This document shows positions 17,623 to 25,089 of a DNA stretch of 64,000 nt, piece after piece. The DNA comes from Roseococcus sp. SDR. GTDB taxonomy: Bacteria; Pseudomonadota; Alphaproteobacteria; Acetobacterales; Acetobacteraceae. The stretch lies in assembly GCF_019083995.1 (NCBI RefSeq), contig NZ_JAHRCU010000014.1, positions 1 through 64,000 on the forward strand, read 5' to 3'. How positions within the stretch are numbered: the stretch's first letter is position 1; each line of letters opens with the position of its first letter. The translations under genes and the position numbers were made by a program. Below the pieces are notes generated by a model. It did not search any database. It saw only the letters and a program-made list of their open reading frames with translations, and was not told the origin of the DNA.

Positions 17623-18117
17623 ATGAGACCGCCCGCCGTCACCGCCATCCTGCTGCTCGCGCCCCTTCTGTTCACACCCGCGGCGACCCCGTTGGCCCAG
17701 GGGGTTTCGTCCAACGGGGTGGTTTTCGGGGATGGCCGTGACCCCAGCCAGGATTTCATCCGCCCCGGCGAAACGCCGGCCAGGCCCAGCGCCGGCACCA
17801 CCGCCGCGGAGCGCGCCCGCCGGGCGGAACGGCAGCGGCAGATCAACCAGAATTTCTCGGGCACGGGGCGGCCGGTCGCCGCACCGCCCACACCGCCGGC
17901 ACCGGCGCGGACCAGCGCAGCCCCGGTGGCACCGCCTGCCGCCCCCGCGCCGGTCGTGCCCGCCCAAAGTGCGGCGGCGCGGCCGCCGGTCGCCGCGGGC
18001 CCGGCCGAAACGCGCGCGGGCACGGCGGCGCCGCCGCCCGGCACGCGGGCCGCGCCCGTCGTGATCCAGCCAGGTCAGTCCACCGGGGCGGCCAGGGGCA
18101 CGCCGGCCTCGCGGTAG
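17623..18117 (+). CDS. Secreted SSNGVV-motif protein with proline/alanine-rich tail
   Basis: The 164-residue protein starts with a signal peptide (cleavage near PLAQ) and then reads GVSSNGVVFG, a QDF motif, and AAERARRAERQRQINQNF. Each block matches the upstream 82-residue protein, so the two are tandem paralogues. The extra C-terminal ~75 residues are rich in proline and alanine, resembling a wall- or membrane-spanning linker. The ATG follows a GGAGGAG Shine-Dalgarno (~17603-17610). The 3' end overlaps the convergent TAXI gene by 43 bases. Function unknown. Confidence 0.65.
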   Translation: MRPPAVTAILLLAPLLFTPAATPLAQGVSSNGVVFGDGRDPSQDFIRPGETPARPSAGTTAAERARRAERQRQINQNFSGTGRPVAAPPTPPAPARTSAAPVAPPAAPAPVVPAQSAAARPPVAAGPAETRAGTAAPPPGTRAAPVVIQPGQSTGAARGTPASR

Positions 18118-19028
18118 AAGCGCAGCGCGCCGGGGTGGAAGGGCAGCACGCGGTTGTGCACCGCATTCGCCGCCCGCGTCGTCGCCGCGACGGCCCCGAT
18201 GTCGCGCGCCGGGTCGGCCACCGTCAGCACCATCCGCGTGATGGCATAGGCCGTGGCCTCGCTCAGCGCGCGATTGGCCACGATGAAGTTCCAGGCGGCG
18301 AAGCTCTCGATCGGCGCCGTCTGGCCGGGATAGGTGCCGGGCGGCAGGGTGGTGGGCGCCAGCATGGGCAGGCGCTGGGTGACGCGCGCCACCACCTCCG
18401 CACCGGGGCCGAAGACCACGCCGGGCGCGCGCGCCAGCGCCGCCAGGATGGAGGGGATGGGCACGATGGCGCCCTGCCAGAGCGCATCCATGCGGCCGGC
18501 GAGCAGCCCCTCGGTCATCTCGGCGGGGCTGCCGCTGACGATCTGGATGCGGATGCCCGCGGCTTCCGCCGCCGCCTGGAGGAAGGTCTCGGCCGGGCCG
18601 CGCGCGGGGCCGGCGCCGACGCGCCTGCCGTCGAGCTGCTGGAAGCGCGTGAGGCCGCTGGTGGCCAGCGCCGCCACCTGGAAGCTCGTCTCATACATGG
18701 GCCAGAGGGCGCGCACGCGGGTGTGCCGCCGCCCGCCGGCCGCCGGCGTGCCCTGCACCGCATCCCAGGCGGAGCCCAGGAAGGCGGTGCCCAGCGCGTT
18801 CGGATTATCCTCGACGGCGGTGAGGTTCTGCAGCGAGCCGGTGCTGGCGGCGACCGTCGCGGTCACGCCGTTGCGCCCGAGCAGGGCCGCGATCGCCTCG
18901 CCATAGGTCACGAAGGGGCTGCCCTGCCCCGCCGTGTGGATGACCAGCGGGGGTGCGGCGTTCTGCGCCGAGGCGCCGCCCGCGAGAGCGAAGGCGGCGG
19001 GGGAGGCGAGCAGGGAGCGGCGCATCAT
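18075..19028 (-). CDS. TAXI-family TRAP transporter solute-binding protein
   Basis: The 317-residue precursor (ATG at 19028; a second ATG directly follows) has a signal peptide ending GGASAQN. The mature start PPLVIHTAGQGSPFVTYGEAIA and the later TGSLQNLTAVEDNPNALG resemble the TAXI (TRAP-associated extracytoplasmic immunogenic) family that binds small carboxylates such as glutamate. No TRAP membrane subunits lie beside it, so it is an orphan binding protein in this window. It is divergent from the M81 peptidase gene with 106 bases between starts. Confidence 0.8.
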   Translation of the reverse strand: MMRRSLLASPAAFALAGGASAQNAAPPLVIHTAGQGSPFVTYGEAIAALLGRNGVTATVAASTGSLQNLTAVEDNPNALGTAFLGSAWDAVQGTPAAGGRRHTRVRALWPMYETSFQVAALATSGLTRFQQLDGRRVGAGPARGPAETFLQAAAEAAGIRIQIVSGSPAEMTEGLLAGRMDALWQGAIVPIPSILAALARAPGVVFGPGAEVVARVTQRLPMLAPTTLPPGTYPGQTAPIESFAAWNFIVANRALSEATAYAITRMVLTVADPARDIGAVAATTRAANAVHNRVLPFHPGALRFYREAGVPLAAPVD

Positions 19029-19134
19029 CCAGGTTGATCCTCGGTCATTTCGGGGCGATGAAAGCATGATCCAGCCCATTGGAACCACTGGGCAAGACAG
19101 CGTTTCTTGAACATTTCCGGACGCCAAGGACACG

Positions 19135-20589
19135 ATGCCTCAGATCGCCGCCGCCCGCCTCTGGTTCGAAGGCAACAGCTTCGCGCCCGAGCCCACGCCC
19201 CTCTCGGCCTTCCAGGGCCGCGAATGGCTCGCCGGGCCGGAGGCGCTCTCCCGCTACGCCGGCACGGCCACGGAACTGGGCGCGCTCGCCGCCTTCGTGG
19301 CCGAAAGGCCCGACTGGCAGCTCGCCATGCTGCGCTGCGCCGCCGCCCAGCCCGGCGGGCCGATGAGCGACCTCGCTTTCGAGGCCTGGATGAGCGAGGT
19401 GGAGGAAGGGCTCTCGCACGGCGCCTGGGACGGCGTCTATCTCTCGCTCCATGGGGCCTGCGTGACGGAGAGCGACCCGGAGGCGGACCTCACCATCATC
19501 CGCCGCGTGCGCGCGCTGATCGGGCCGCGCGTGAAGCTGGTCGCGAGCTTCGACTTCCACGGCAATGTCTCGCCGCAGATGGTGGGGCTGCTGGACGGCG
19601 CCTCGGTCTATCGGACCTATCCGCATGTGGACATGGCGGAGACGGCGCTGCGCGCGCTGCGCCTGCTGGAGCGGGCGTTGCAGGGCCACACGAATCACGG
19701 CGCGCTGATGAAGCTGCCGGCGGTGCTGCACAGCTTTCACATGCGCGACGCAGAGGGGCCGATGGCCGAGGTCTGGGCCGAGGCGCGGGCGGCGGAGCAG
19801 GCGCCCATCCTGGATGCCTCGCTCTTCGGCGGCTTCGCCTGGGGGGACAGCCCGCATGCCGGGCCATCCGCCATGGTCTGGGCGGAGGAGCATGGCGCGG
19901 CGCGCGCCTTGGCGAAGCGGCTGGTGGCGGAGATCGCGGCGCGGCGTGCGCGCTTCGCGGTGAGCCTGCCTTCGCCCGAGGAGGCGCTGCAGACCGCGCT
20001 GGCCGCGCCGCCCGGCCTCGTCGCGCTGCTCGATCCGGCGGACAACCCGCTCTCGGGCGGTGTCGCGGATACGCCCGGCCTGCTGCGGGTGCTGATGGAG
20101 GCAAAGCCCGAGGTGGAGACGCTCTTCTGCTTCCTGCATGACCCGCAGGGCGTGGCGGCGGCGCGCGCCGCGGGCATCGGCGGCGCCTTCGCGCGCGAAC
20201 TGGGCGGGCGCACCACCGCGCAATTCGGCCCGCCCGTGCCGTTTGCGGGCGTGGTGGAGGCGCTGACCCATGGCCGCTTCCTCAACACCGGGCCCATGGA
20301 GCATGGCGCGCCGGTGGATCTTGGCCCCACCGCCATGCTGCGGGCGGGCAAGCTGCGCGTCATCCTGACCAGCCGGAAGGAGGCGGCGGTGGACCCGGCC
20401 TTCTTCGCGCTGCATGGGGTGGATCTGGGCGGCGTGCGGCTCCTGGTGAACAAGGCCAAGAACCATTTCCGCGCGGCCTTCGCGGCCCGCTGCAGCGCGA
20501 TCGTGGAATGCGACGTGCCTGGGCCGGCGGCGCTCGATCTCGCTGCCCTGCCCTTCCGGCATGTGCCGCCCGGCTGGCGCCAGGGCTGA
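19135..20589 (+). CDS. M81 family metallopeptidase (MlrC-like)
   Basis: The 484-residue protein matches the MlrC fold in two parts. The N-terminal domain contains YLSLHGACVTE, ASFDFHGNVSPQMV and YRTYPHVDMAETA, whose histidines and aspartate bind zinc. The C-terminal domain contains DPADNPLSGGVADT. MlrC of sphingomonads hydrolyses linearised microcystin fragments, but most homologues act on unknown peptides or amides. The divergent TAXI binding protein may supply its substrate. No signal peptide is seen, so it should be cytoplasmic. Confidence 0.86.
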   Translation: MPQIAAARLWFEGNSFAPEPTPLSAFQGREWLAGPEALSRYAGTATELGALAAFVAERPDWQLAMLRCAAAQPGGPMSDLAFEAWMSEVEEGLSHGAWDGVYLSLHGACVTESDPEADLTIIRRVRALIGPRVKLVASFDFHGNVSPQMVGLLDGASVYRTYPHVDMAETALRALRLLERALQGHTNHGALMKLPAVLHSFHMRDAEGPMAEVWAEARAAEQAPILDASLFGGFAWGDSPHAGPSAMVWAEEHGAARALAKRLVAEIAARRARFAVSLPSPEEALQTALAAPPGLVALLDPADNPLSGGVADTPGLLRVLMEAKPEVETLFCFLHDPQGVAAARAAGIGGAFARELGGRTTAQFGPPVPFAGVVEALTHGRFLNTGPMEHGAPVDLGPTAMLRAGKLRVILTSRKEAAVDPAFFALHGVDLGGVRLLVNKAKNHFRAAFAARCSAIVECDVPGPAALDLAALPFRHVPPGWRQG

Positions 20590-20595
20590 GGCGGC

Positions 20596-21843
20596 TCAGC
20601 CCTCGCTTTCGAGCCTGCGCTTGCGCAGCCTGAGCCAGACGATGGCGGCGACCAGCGGCACCAGCACCGCGATGATGGTCTCGACCTTGGTGCCGTAGCT
20701 CTCCCAGGGCAGCGGCTTCAGCAGATAGCCCACCACCGTCAGCAGGTAATAGGTGATGCCGGCGACGGAGAGGCCCTCCACCGTCTGCTGCAGGCGAAGC
20801 TGGGCGCGGCCGGTGCCGGCGAGGGTGGCGAGCTGCTGCTCGGCCTGGGCCTCCTGCGTCACGGCGACGCGGGCGCGCAGCAGATCCACCAGGCGCGCGG
20901 TGCGGACCGAGAGGGCGGAGATGCGCGCGCCGGTGGCGGAGACGGTCGCCATGGCGGGCTCCATCCGGCGGTCGAGGAAGCGGGTCAGCGTGGGCAGGCC
21001 GACCAGCGGCGCCTCGCCGAGTTCCGAGAGGCGGCGCAGCACCAGGCGGTGATAGGCGGCGCTGGCCGAGAAGCGCTCGGCCGTGGCGGCATTGGCGCGC
21101 TCGATCTCGCCGCCGATCTGGGTCAGCTCCTCGAGTGCCTCGCGCTCGGAATCCAGGGTTTCGAGCGAGGCGAGGCGCTCGGAGAGGCGGGTCAGCTGCT
21201 CGGAGGCGGAGGCGAGGCCGGGGCCCACGGCACGCGCCGCCGGCAGGGCCAGCAGGGCCAGCGCGCGATAGGTCTCGATCTCCCACAGCGTCTGGGCGAG
21301 GCGGCCGGCCACCATGGGCGAAGGGTGCTCGGCCACCAGGATATGCGTGGCGCCGTCGGCATGCAGGCGGAAGTCGGTGAAGACCATGGCCTCGCCGCCC
21401 GCGACGGCCGCACCCGAGAGGCTGTCGCCCACGAAGCCGCACAGCTCGGGCGCGGTGTCCACCAGGGTGATGTGCATGGCCGCGATGGCCTGGCCCGGCA
21501 GGGTCGCGAGCCATTCGGGCGGGAGCGCGGCCAGTGCGGGGTTCTCGAAGGGTCGGGCGGGGTCCGCGCCATCGGCCACGAAGTTCCAGCCGGTGAATTC
21601 CGTGTGCCGCTCGAAGCGCAGGCGGAAGGCGCCGAAATCGGCCAGGAACCAGGGGGCGCCCGGGGCCGGCGGCTGCACGCCATGGCGGGCGCAGAGGGCG
21701 GCCAGGTGCGCCTCCTCCGCCGCGCGGTCGGGGGCCAGCATGGCAAGGCGGGAGAGCCGCGCCGGACCCTGGATCGGGATGGCCGGGCGGGCGTGCAACT
21801 CGCCGACGAGGGATTCGCGGGCGGGATGGGTGGGGAAATTCAT
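20596..21843 (-). CDS. DUF3422 family membrane-anchored protein
   Basis: The 415-residue protein (ATG at 21843) begins MNFPTHPARESLVGELHARP, the characteristic opening of DUF3422. A globular N-terminal domain is followed by a long helical section (residues ~210-340) rich in leucine, glutamate and arginine, probably coiled coil. Two transmembrane helices come near the C terminus (GITYYLLTVVGYLL and ETIIAVLVPLVAAIVWL), and the protein ends in a basic tail. The function of the family is unknown. It is convergent with the M81 gene, 6 bases apart. Confidence 0.85.
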   Translation of the reverse strand: MNFPTHPARESLVGELHARPAIPIQGPARLSRLAMLAPDRAAEEAHLAALCARHGVQPPAPGAPWFLADFGAFRLRFERHTEFTGWNFVADGADPARPFENPALAALPPEWLATLPGQAIAAMHITLVDTAPELCGFVGDSLSGAAVAGGEAMVFTDFRLHADGATHILVAEHPSPMVAGRLAQTLWEIETYRALALLALPAARAVGPGLASASEQLTRLSERLASLETLDSEREALEELTQIGGEIERANAATAERFSASAAYHRLVLRRLSELGEAPLVGLPTLTRFLDRRMEPAMATVSATGARISALSVRTARLVDLLRARVAVTQEAQAEQQLATLAGTGRAQLRLQQTVEGLSVAGITYYLLTVVGYLLKPLPWESYGTKVETIIAVLVPLVAAIVWLRLRKRRLESEG

Positions 21844-21919
21844 GCCGCCCCTACCTAGGGTGTGGCGGGGCCCGGTGTAACCCTCGTCAGCCCAGGAAAC
21901 TCGTGCCAATCATGCGGGC

Positions 21920-22396
21920 ATGGAGATCCGGAACATCACGGCAGCCGACATGCCGGCCCTGCTCGCCCTCAACAACGCCGAGGCGGAGCGGGTGAACGCG
22001 CTGACCGAGTCGGCGCTGGCCGGCCTGCTGAGCTTCGCCTTCGCCGCGCGGATGACGGTGGACGGCCAGGCCTTCCTCATCGCCTTCGACCATGCGACGC
22101 CGCCGCAGGGGCCGAACCATGCCTGGTTCACCGCGCGGGAGAGCTATTTCGCCTATATCGACCGCGTGGTGGTGGCACCCGCGGCGCGCGGCAAGGGCGT
22201 GGCACGCGCGCTGTATGACGACCTCGCGAAGATCGCCAAGGCCGAGATGACCAACCTGCTGGTCTGCGAGGTGAATCTCGACCCGCCCAATCCGGAGAGC
22301 CTGGCCTTCCATGAGAGGCTCGGCTTCACCGCCTGCGGCGAGGCGGTGGACCGGCGGAACGGCAAGCGCGTGCAATACATGCGCAAGCCGATCTGA
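21920..22396 (+). CDS. GNAT family N-acetyltransferase
   Basis: This 158-residue protein has a GNAT core: the acetyl-CoA-binding motif VVVAPAARGKGVARALYDDL (~residues 84-103) and ESLAFHERLGFTACGE for the C-terminal strand. It should transfer an acetyl group from acetyl-CoA to an amine; the acceptor is unknown. It is divergent from the DUF3422 gene, with 76 bases between starts. It ends in front of a tandem palindromic repeat. Confidence 0.85.
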   Translation: MEIRNITAADMPALLALNNAEAERVNALTESALAGLLSFAFAARMTVDGQAFLIAFDHATPPQGPNHAWFTARESYFAYIDRVVVAPAARGKGVARALYDDLAKIAKAEMTNLLVCEVNLDPPNPESLAFHERLGFTACGEAVDRRNGKRVQYMRKPI

Positions 22397-22400
22397 GCCG

Positions 22401-22493
22401 AGCCCGGTCGCCCTTGGCGCAGCCGAGGGCGTGAATCGGCCTCGCGACTCCAAGCCCGATCGCCCTTGGCGCAGCCGAAGGCGTGAATCGGCC
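22401..22493. repeat. Tandem pair of 41-base palindromic units
   Basis: Two 41-base units (22401-22441 and 22453-22493, period 52) differ at only two positions. Each contains a near-perfect stem formed by CGCCCTTGGC and GCCGAGGGCG around a 3-base loop. They fill the space between the convergent GNAT and TetR genes, so they may act as a bidirectional transcript end or be a REP-like mobile palindrome. Confidence 0.75.
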
Positions 22494-22508
22494 GCGCAGC
22501 AACGCGCC

Positions 22509-23042
22509 TCAGCAGATCAGCCGGTCGATCAGCGCCTCAGGCTCTTCGGCGCCGGGGATGGCGCGGTCGAGCATGAGGTGGGCGAGGCCATGCACCATGC
22601 CCCAGCTTCGGATCGCTGCATCGCGGTCGCCGGTATTGGCCTGCAGCGCGCCGAAGGCCCCCTTGGACGCGGCCAGCAGCGCGGGGTGATCGCCGGCGCG
22701 GGCCAGCAGCGGGCCGAACATCAGCCGGAACCGGCCGGGGCGGGCGAGCGCGAAGCGCAGATAGGCGCGGCCGCGTGCCACATAGGGTGAGACATCGCCG
22801 GCGGCGACGGCGGCCTGCATGGCGGCGCCGAAGGCCTCGAAACCCCGCAGCGCGAGGGCCGCCAGCAGCGCCTCCTTGTCGGCGAAGTGGCGATAGGCGG
22901 CGGTGGGCGAAACGCCCGCCATCCGCGCGGCTTCCCGCAGGCTGACGGCGCCGTCCCCCCCCTGGTCGAGCAGCGCATCGGCGGCGTCGAGCAGTGCGGC
23001 GCGCAGATCGCCATGGTGATAGGGCTTTTCTGATGTTGACAT
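22509..23042 (-). CDS. TetR family transcriptional regulator
   Basis: The 177-residue protein has an N-terminal helix-turn-helix at residues ~12-55 (AVSLREAARMAGVSPTAAYR followed by HFADKEALLAAL). A TetR-type C-terminal ligand-binding domain follows (RFRLMFGPLLAR and HGLAHLMLDRAI). It is divergent from a DUF2306 membrane protein with 53 bases between the starts. ATGTT/AACAT and GATGT/ACATC palindromes lie there and overlap its own start, so repression of both genes is likely. The ligand is unknown. Confidence 0.88.
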   Translation of the reverse strand: MSTSEKPYHHGDLRAALLDAADALLDQGGDGAVSLREAARMAGVSPTAAYRHFADKEALLAALALRGFEAFGAAMQAAVAAGDVSPYVARGRAYLRFALARPGRFRLMFGPLLARAGDHPALLAASKGAFGALQANTGDRDAAIRSWGMVHGLAHLMLDRAIPGAEEPEALIDRLIC

Positions 23043-23078
23043 CGTTCACATTGGCCTTATGTTGACGATGCTAACATG
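23032..23078. promoter_or_regulatory. Candidate TetR operator between divergent genes
   Basis: Two related sites contain ATGTTGAC. GATGTTGACATC (23032-23043) is a perfect palindrome around TG and overlaps the tetR start codon. ATGTTGACGATGCTAACAT (23060-23078) has ATGTT/AACAT arms. The paired sites in a 53-base divergent promoter fit TetR autoregulation plus control of the DUF2306 gene. Inferred from symmetry only. Confidence 0.5.
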
Positions 23079-23095
23079 ACAAAGGCTCCCGTGCC

Positions 23096-23449
23096 ATGCT
23101 CTTCCTTCATCTGGGTTTCTCCCTTCTCGCCCTGGTGGCCATCCTCGCCATCATGCTGCTGCCCAAGGGCCGGATGGCCCATCGCTGGCTCGGCCGGATC
23201 GCGGCCGGGGCGCTGGTGCTGAGCGCCCTCTCCTCCTTCGGCATCCAGGCGCGCGGGCATCTCTCCTGGCTGCACATCCTCTCGGTGGTGACGCTGGTGA
23301 ACGTCGCCTGGGCGGTCTGGGCCATCCGGCACGGGCGGGTCAGCAGCCACAAGCGCGCGATGATGGGCAGCGCCGGCGCGCTCTTCATCGCCGGGCTCTT
23401 CGCCACCTTCGCGCCGGGGCGCTATCTCTATGGCGTGTTCTTCGGCTGA
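23096..23449 (+). CDS. DUF2306-like small membrane protein
   Basis: This 117-residue protein has four hydrophobic helices (LFLHLGFSLLALVAILAIML, IAAGALVLSALSSFGI, LHILSVVTLVNVAWAVWAI and a final one near ALFIAGLFATFAPG). A conserved-looking basic motif (HKRAMMGSAG) lies before the last helix, as in DUF2306/YozB-like proteins. Function unknown. It is probably the target of the divergent TetR. Its 3' end overlaps the convergent channel gene by 22 bases. Confidence 0.75.
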   Translation: MLFLHLGFSLLALVAILAIMLLPKGRMAHRWLGRIAAGALVLSALSSFGIQARGHLSWLHILSVVTLVNVAWAVWAIRHGRVSSHKRAMMGSAGALFIAGLFATFAPGRYLYGVFFG

Positions 23450-24282
23450 GCCTTGAGCGCGGCGATCTCGGCCCTGAGCGCGCGCACCTCCTGCACCAGC
23501 GCACGCAGATCGGCGCGGTCGGCGCTCTTCTCGGCCGCTTCGGCCGCGGCAGCCCCGGCGCCGCGGTCATCCCGCAGCGTCTGGATGCTCTCGACGATGA
23601 CGCCGATGAAGAGGTTCAGCACGACGAAGGTGGAGACCACGATGAAGGGCAGGAAGAAGACCAGCGCCCAGGGCTTCGCCTCCATCGCCGGCTTCACGAT
23701 ATTGGCCCAGTCATCCAGCGTCATGAGCTGGAACAGGGTGAAGAGGCTGGCGCCGAGCGTGCCGAACTCCTCCTCCATCACGCCGCCGAAGAGCTTCGTC
23801 GCCATCACCGCGAAGACGTAAAAGAGCAGCGCCATGAGCAGGACGATGCTGCCCATGCCCGGCAGGGCGCCCAGCATCGCCTCCACCACGTTGCGCAGGC
23901 TCGGCACCACCGAGATCAACCGGAGCACACGCAGGACGCGCAGCGCCCGCAGCACGGCGAGCGGCCCGCTGGCCGGCATCCAGGCGATGGCGACGACGAT
24001 GAAGTCGAAGATGCCCCAGGGGTCGCGGAAGAAGCGGCCGCGGAAGGCGTAGATGCGCAGCGCCAGCTCGGCCGTGAAAAGCCAGAGCAGGACGGCGTCC
24101 AGCGCGTAGAGCAGGCTGCCATAGCCCTCCATCACGCTCTCGCTGGTCTCGAGGCCGAGCGTCACCGCGTTCAGCAGGATCAGCCCGATCACCACCCGCT
24201 GGAAGAGCGGGGCGAGGACCAGCCGCGCCACGCGGGCGCGCAGGTCATCCCCGGCGTCGAGGGCGGTCAGGGCTTCCTGCAT
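23428..24282 (-). CDS. Voltage-gated cation channel (NaChBac/BacNav type) with TLDDW filter
   Basis: The 284 residues match the single-domain, homotetrameric bacterial Nav family (~270-290). Six helices are readable. S4 carries arginines at every third position (VLRALRVLRVLRLISV). The pore loop reads LFQLMTLDDWANI. S6 follows (VVSTFVVLNLFIGVIVESIQ). A C-terminal heptad-like segment (LRALVQEVRALRAEIAALK) fits the tetramerising coiled coil. The filter TLDDW differs from the usual TLESW of sodium-selective members; two aspartates are the change used to make NavAb calcium selective. The start ATG at 24282 was chosen because the longer frame enters NnrU antisense-like sequence. Confidence 0.88.
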   Translation of the reverse strand: MQEALTALDAGDDLRARVARLVLAPLFQRVVIGLILLNAVTLGLETSESVMEGYGSLLYALDAVLLWLFTAELALRIYAFRGRFFRDPWGIFDFIVVAIAWMPASGPLAVLRALRVLRVLRLISVVPSLRNVVEAMLGALPGMGSIVLLMALLFYVFAVMATKLFGGVMEEEFGTLGASLFTLFQLMTLDDWANIVKPAMEAKPWALVFFLPFIVVSTFVVLNLFIGVIVESIQTLRDDRGAGAAAAEAAEKSADRADLRALVQEVRALRAEIAALKAQPKNTP

Positions 24283-24361
24283 GTCCGAATCTCCATGTGC
24301 CGCGCCTGCAATGGCGGCGCGCGCGCCGGGGATCAAGCCCCTCCGGTATGGAGATCCCGGG

Positions 24362-25051
24362 TCAGAACGGCAGCGCCGGGTAACCGAAGAGCCAGGGATG
24401 CGCCACCAGCAGCCCGATCCAGGCGAGGCCGCCGATGATCCAGACCAGGCGCGGGATCTCCTCCAGCACCAGCCTGTTCCGCCCCACCAGGATGGCCAGG
24501 AAGGGCAGCTTGGAGGTGACGGGCGCGAGGCGCGCCCACATCTCGGGGTCCCGCGCCGCCAGCTTGCGATCAATCGAGGGCATGCCGACCAGCGCGGTCA
24601 CCAGGAAGGCGCCGAAGAAGAGCACGCCCGAGAGGCTGCCCTTGGCGATCAGGTGCAAGGCCGCCCAGCCCGCGAAGGACCAGAGCATGGGGTGGCGGGT
24701 GATGCGCTGGATGCCGCGCGGCCCCTCCTCGCCCAGCTTGCCGGCGACGGCGGTGGGGTTGGGGGTCGCGACCGAGGCGACGAAGAGCAGCAGGACGGGC
24801 AGCATCAGCAGCGCCATGATCCAGCGCCAGGCGTCGGGCACGCGCCAGAGAGGCACATAGGGCGCCGCCTGCCAGGCCATGACGAGCAGCGTGATGCTCA
24901 CCACCGAGAGGATCGAATAGGCGATGCGGAACCCCGCCTCGCCCAGCGATTGCGCGAGGCGCGCGCGCACCGTGGTGCCCGCGATGCCGACATGCACGCC
25001 GACCCAGAGGAGCGCCGCAGCGAGAAGAAGGAGCATCATGGCGGCGAGCAT
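24362..25051 (-). CDS. NnrU family membrane protein
   Basis: The 229-residue protein (ATG at 25051) has about six hydrophobic helices. It carries the NnrU-type core RGIQRITRHPMLWSFAGWAALH, quoted here only as the RHPMLW motif region at ~residues 113-130. NnrU was first linked to nitrite/nitric oxide respiration, and the fold is related to isoprenylcysteine methyltransferase-like (MddA/phospholipid methyltransferase) proteins. No denitrification genes lie nearby. It lies 79 bases upstream of the channel gene on the same strand, so the two may be cotranscribed. Confidence 0.8.
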   Translation of the reverse strand: MLAAMMLLLLAAALLWVGVHVGIAGTTVRARLAQSLGEAGFRIAYSILSVVSITLLVMAWQAAPYVPLWRVPDAWRWIMALLMLPVLLLFVASVATPNPTAVAGKLGEEGPRGIQRITRHPMLWSFAGWAALHLIAKGSLSGVLFFGAFLVTALVGMPSIDRKLAARDPEMWARLAPVTSKLPFLAILVGRNRLVLEEIPRLVWIIGGLAWIGLLVAHPWLFGYPALPF

Positions 25052-25089
25052 AGCGGGGCCGGCCCGGGCCCCGCCATGCGGAAATCGCC

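Noticed and set aside
17305-18117. Toxin-antitoxin pair
   Set aside because: Both products carry secretion signals, are homologous to each other, and neither resembles a toxin or DNA-binding antitoxin.
18075-19028. Complete TRAP-TAXI transporter
   Set aside because: Only the binding protein is present; no fused or separate membrane subunit lies in the neighbouring genes.
22401-22493. CRISPR array
   Set aside because: There are only two units, each internally palindromic, with a spacer of 11 bases and no cas genes nearby.
24362-25051. Denitrification gene cluster suggested by NnrU
   Set aside because: No nitrite, nitric oxide or nitrous oxide reductase genes or their regulators are present in the window; NnrU-like proteins are common outside denitrifiers.
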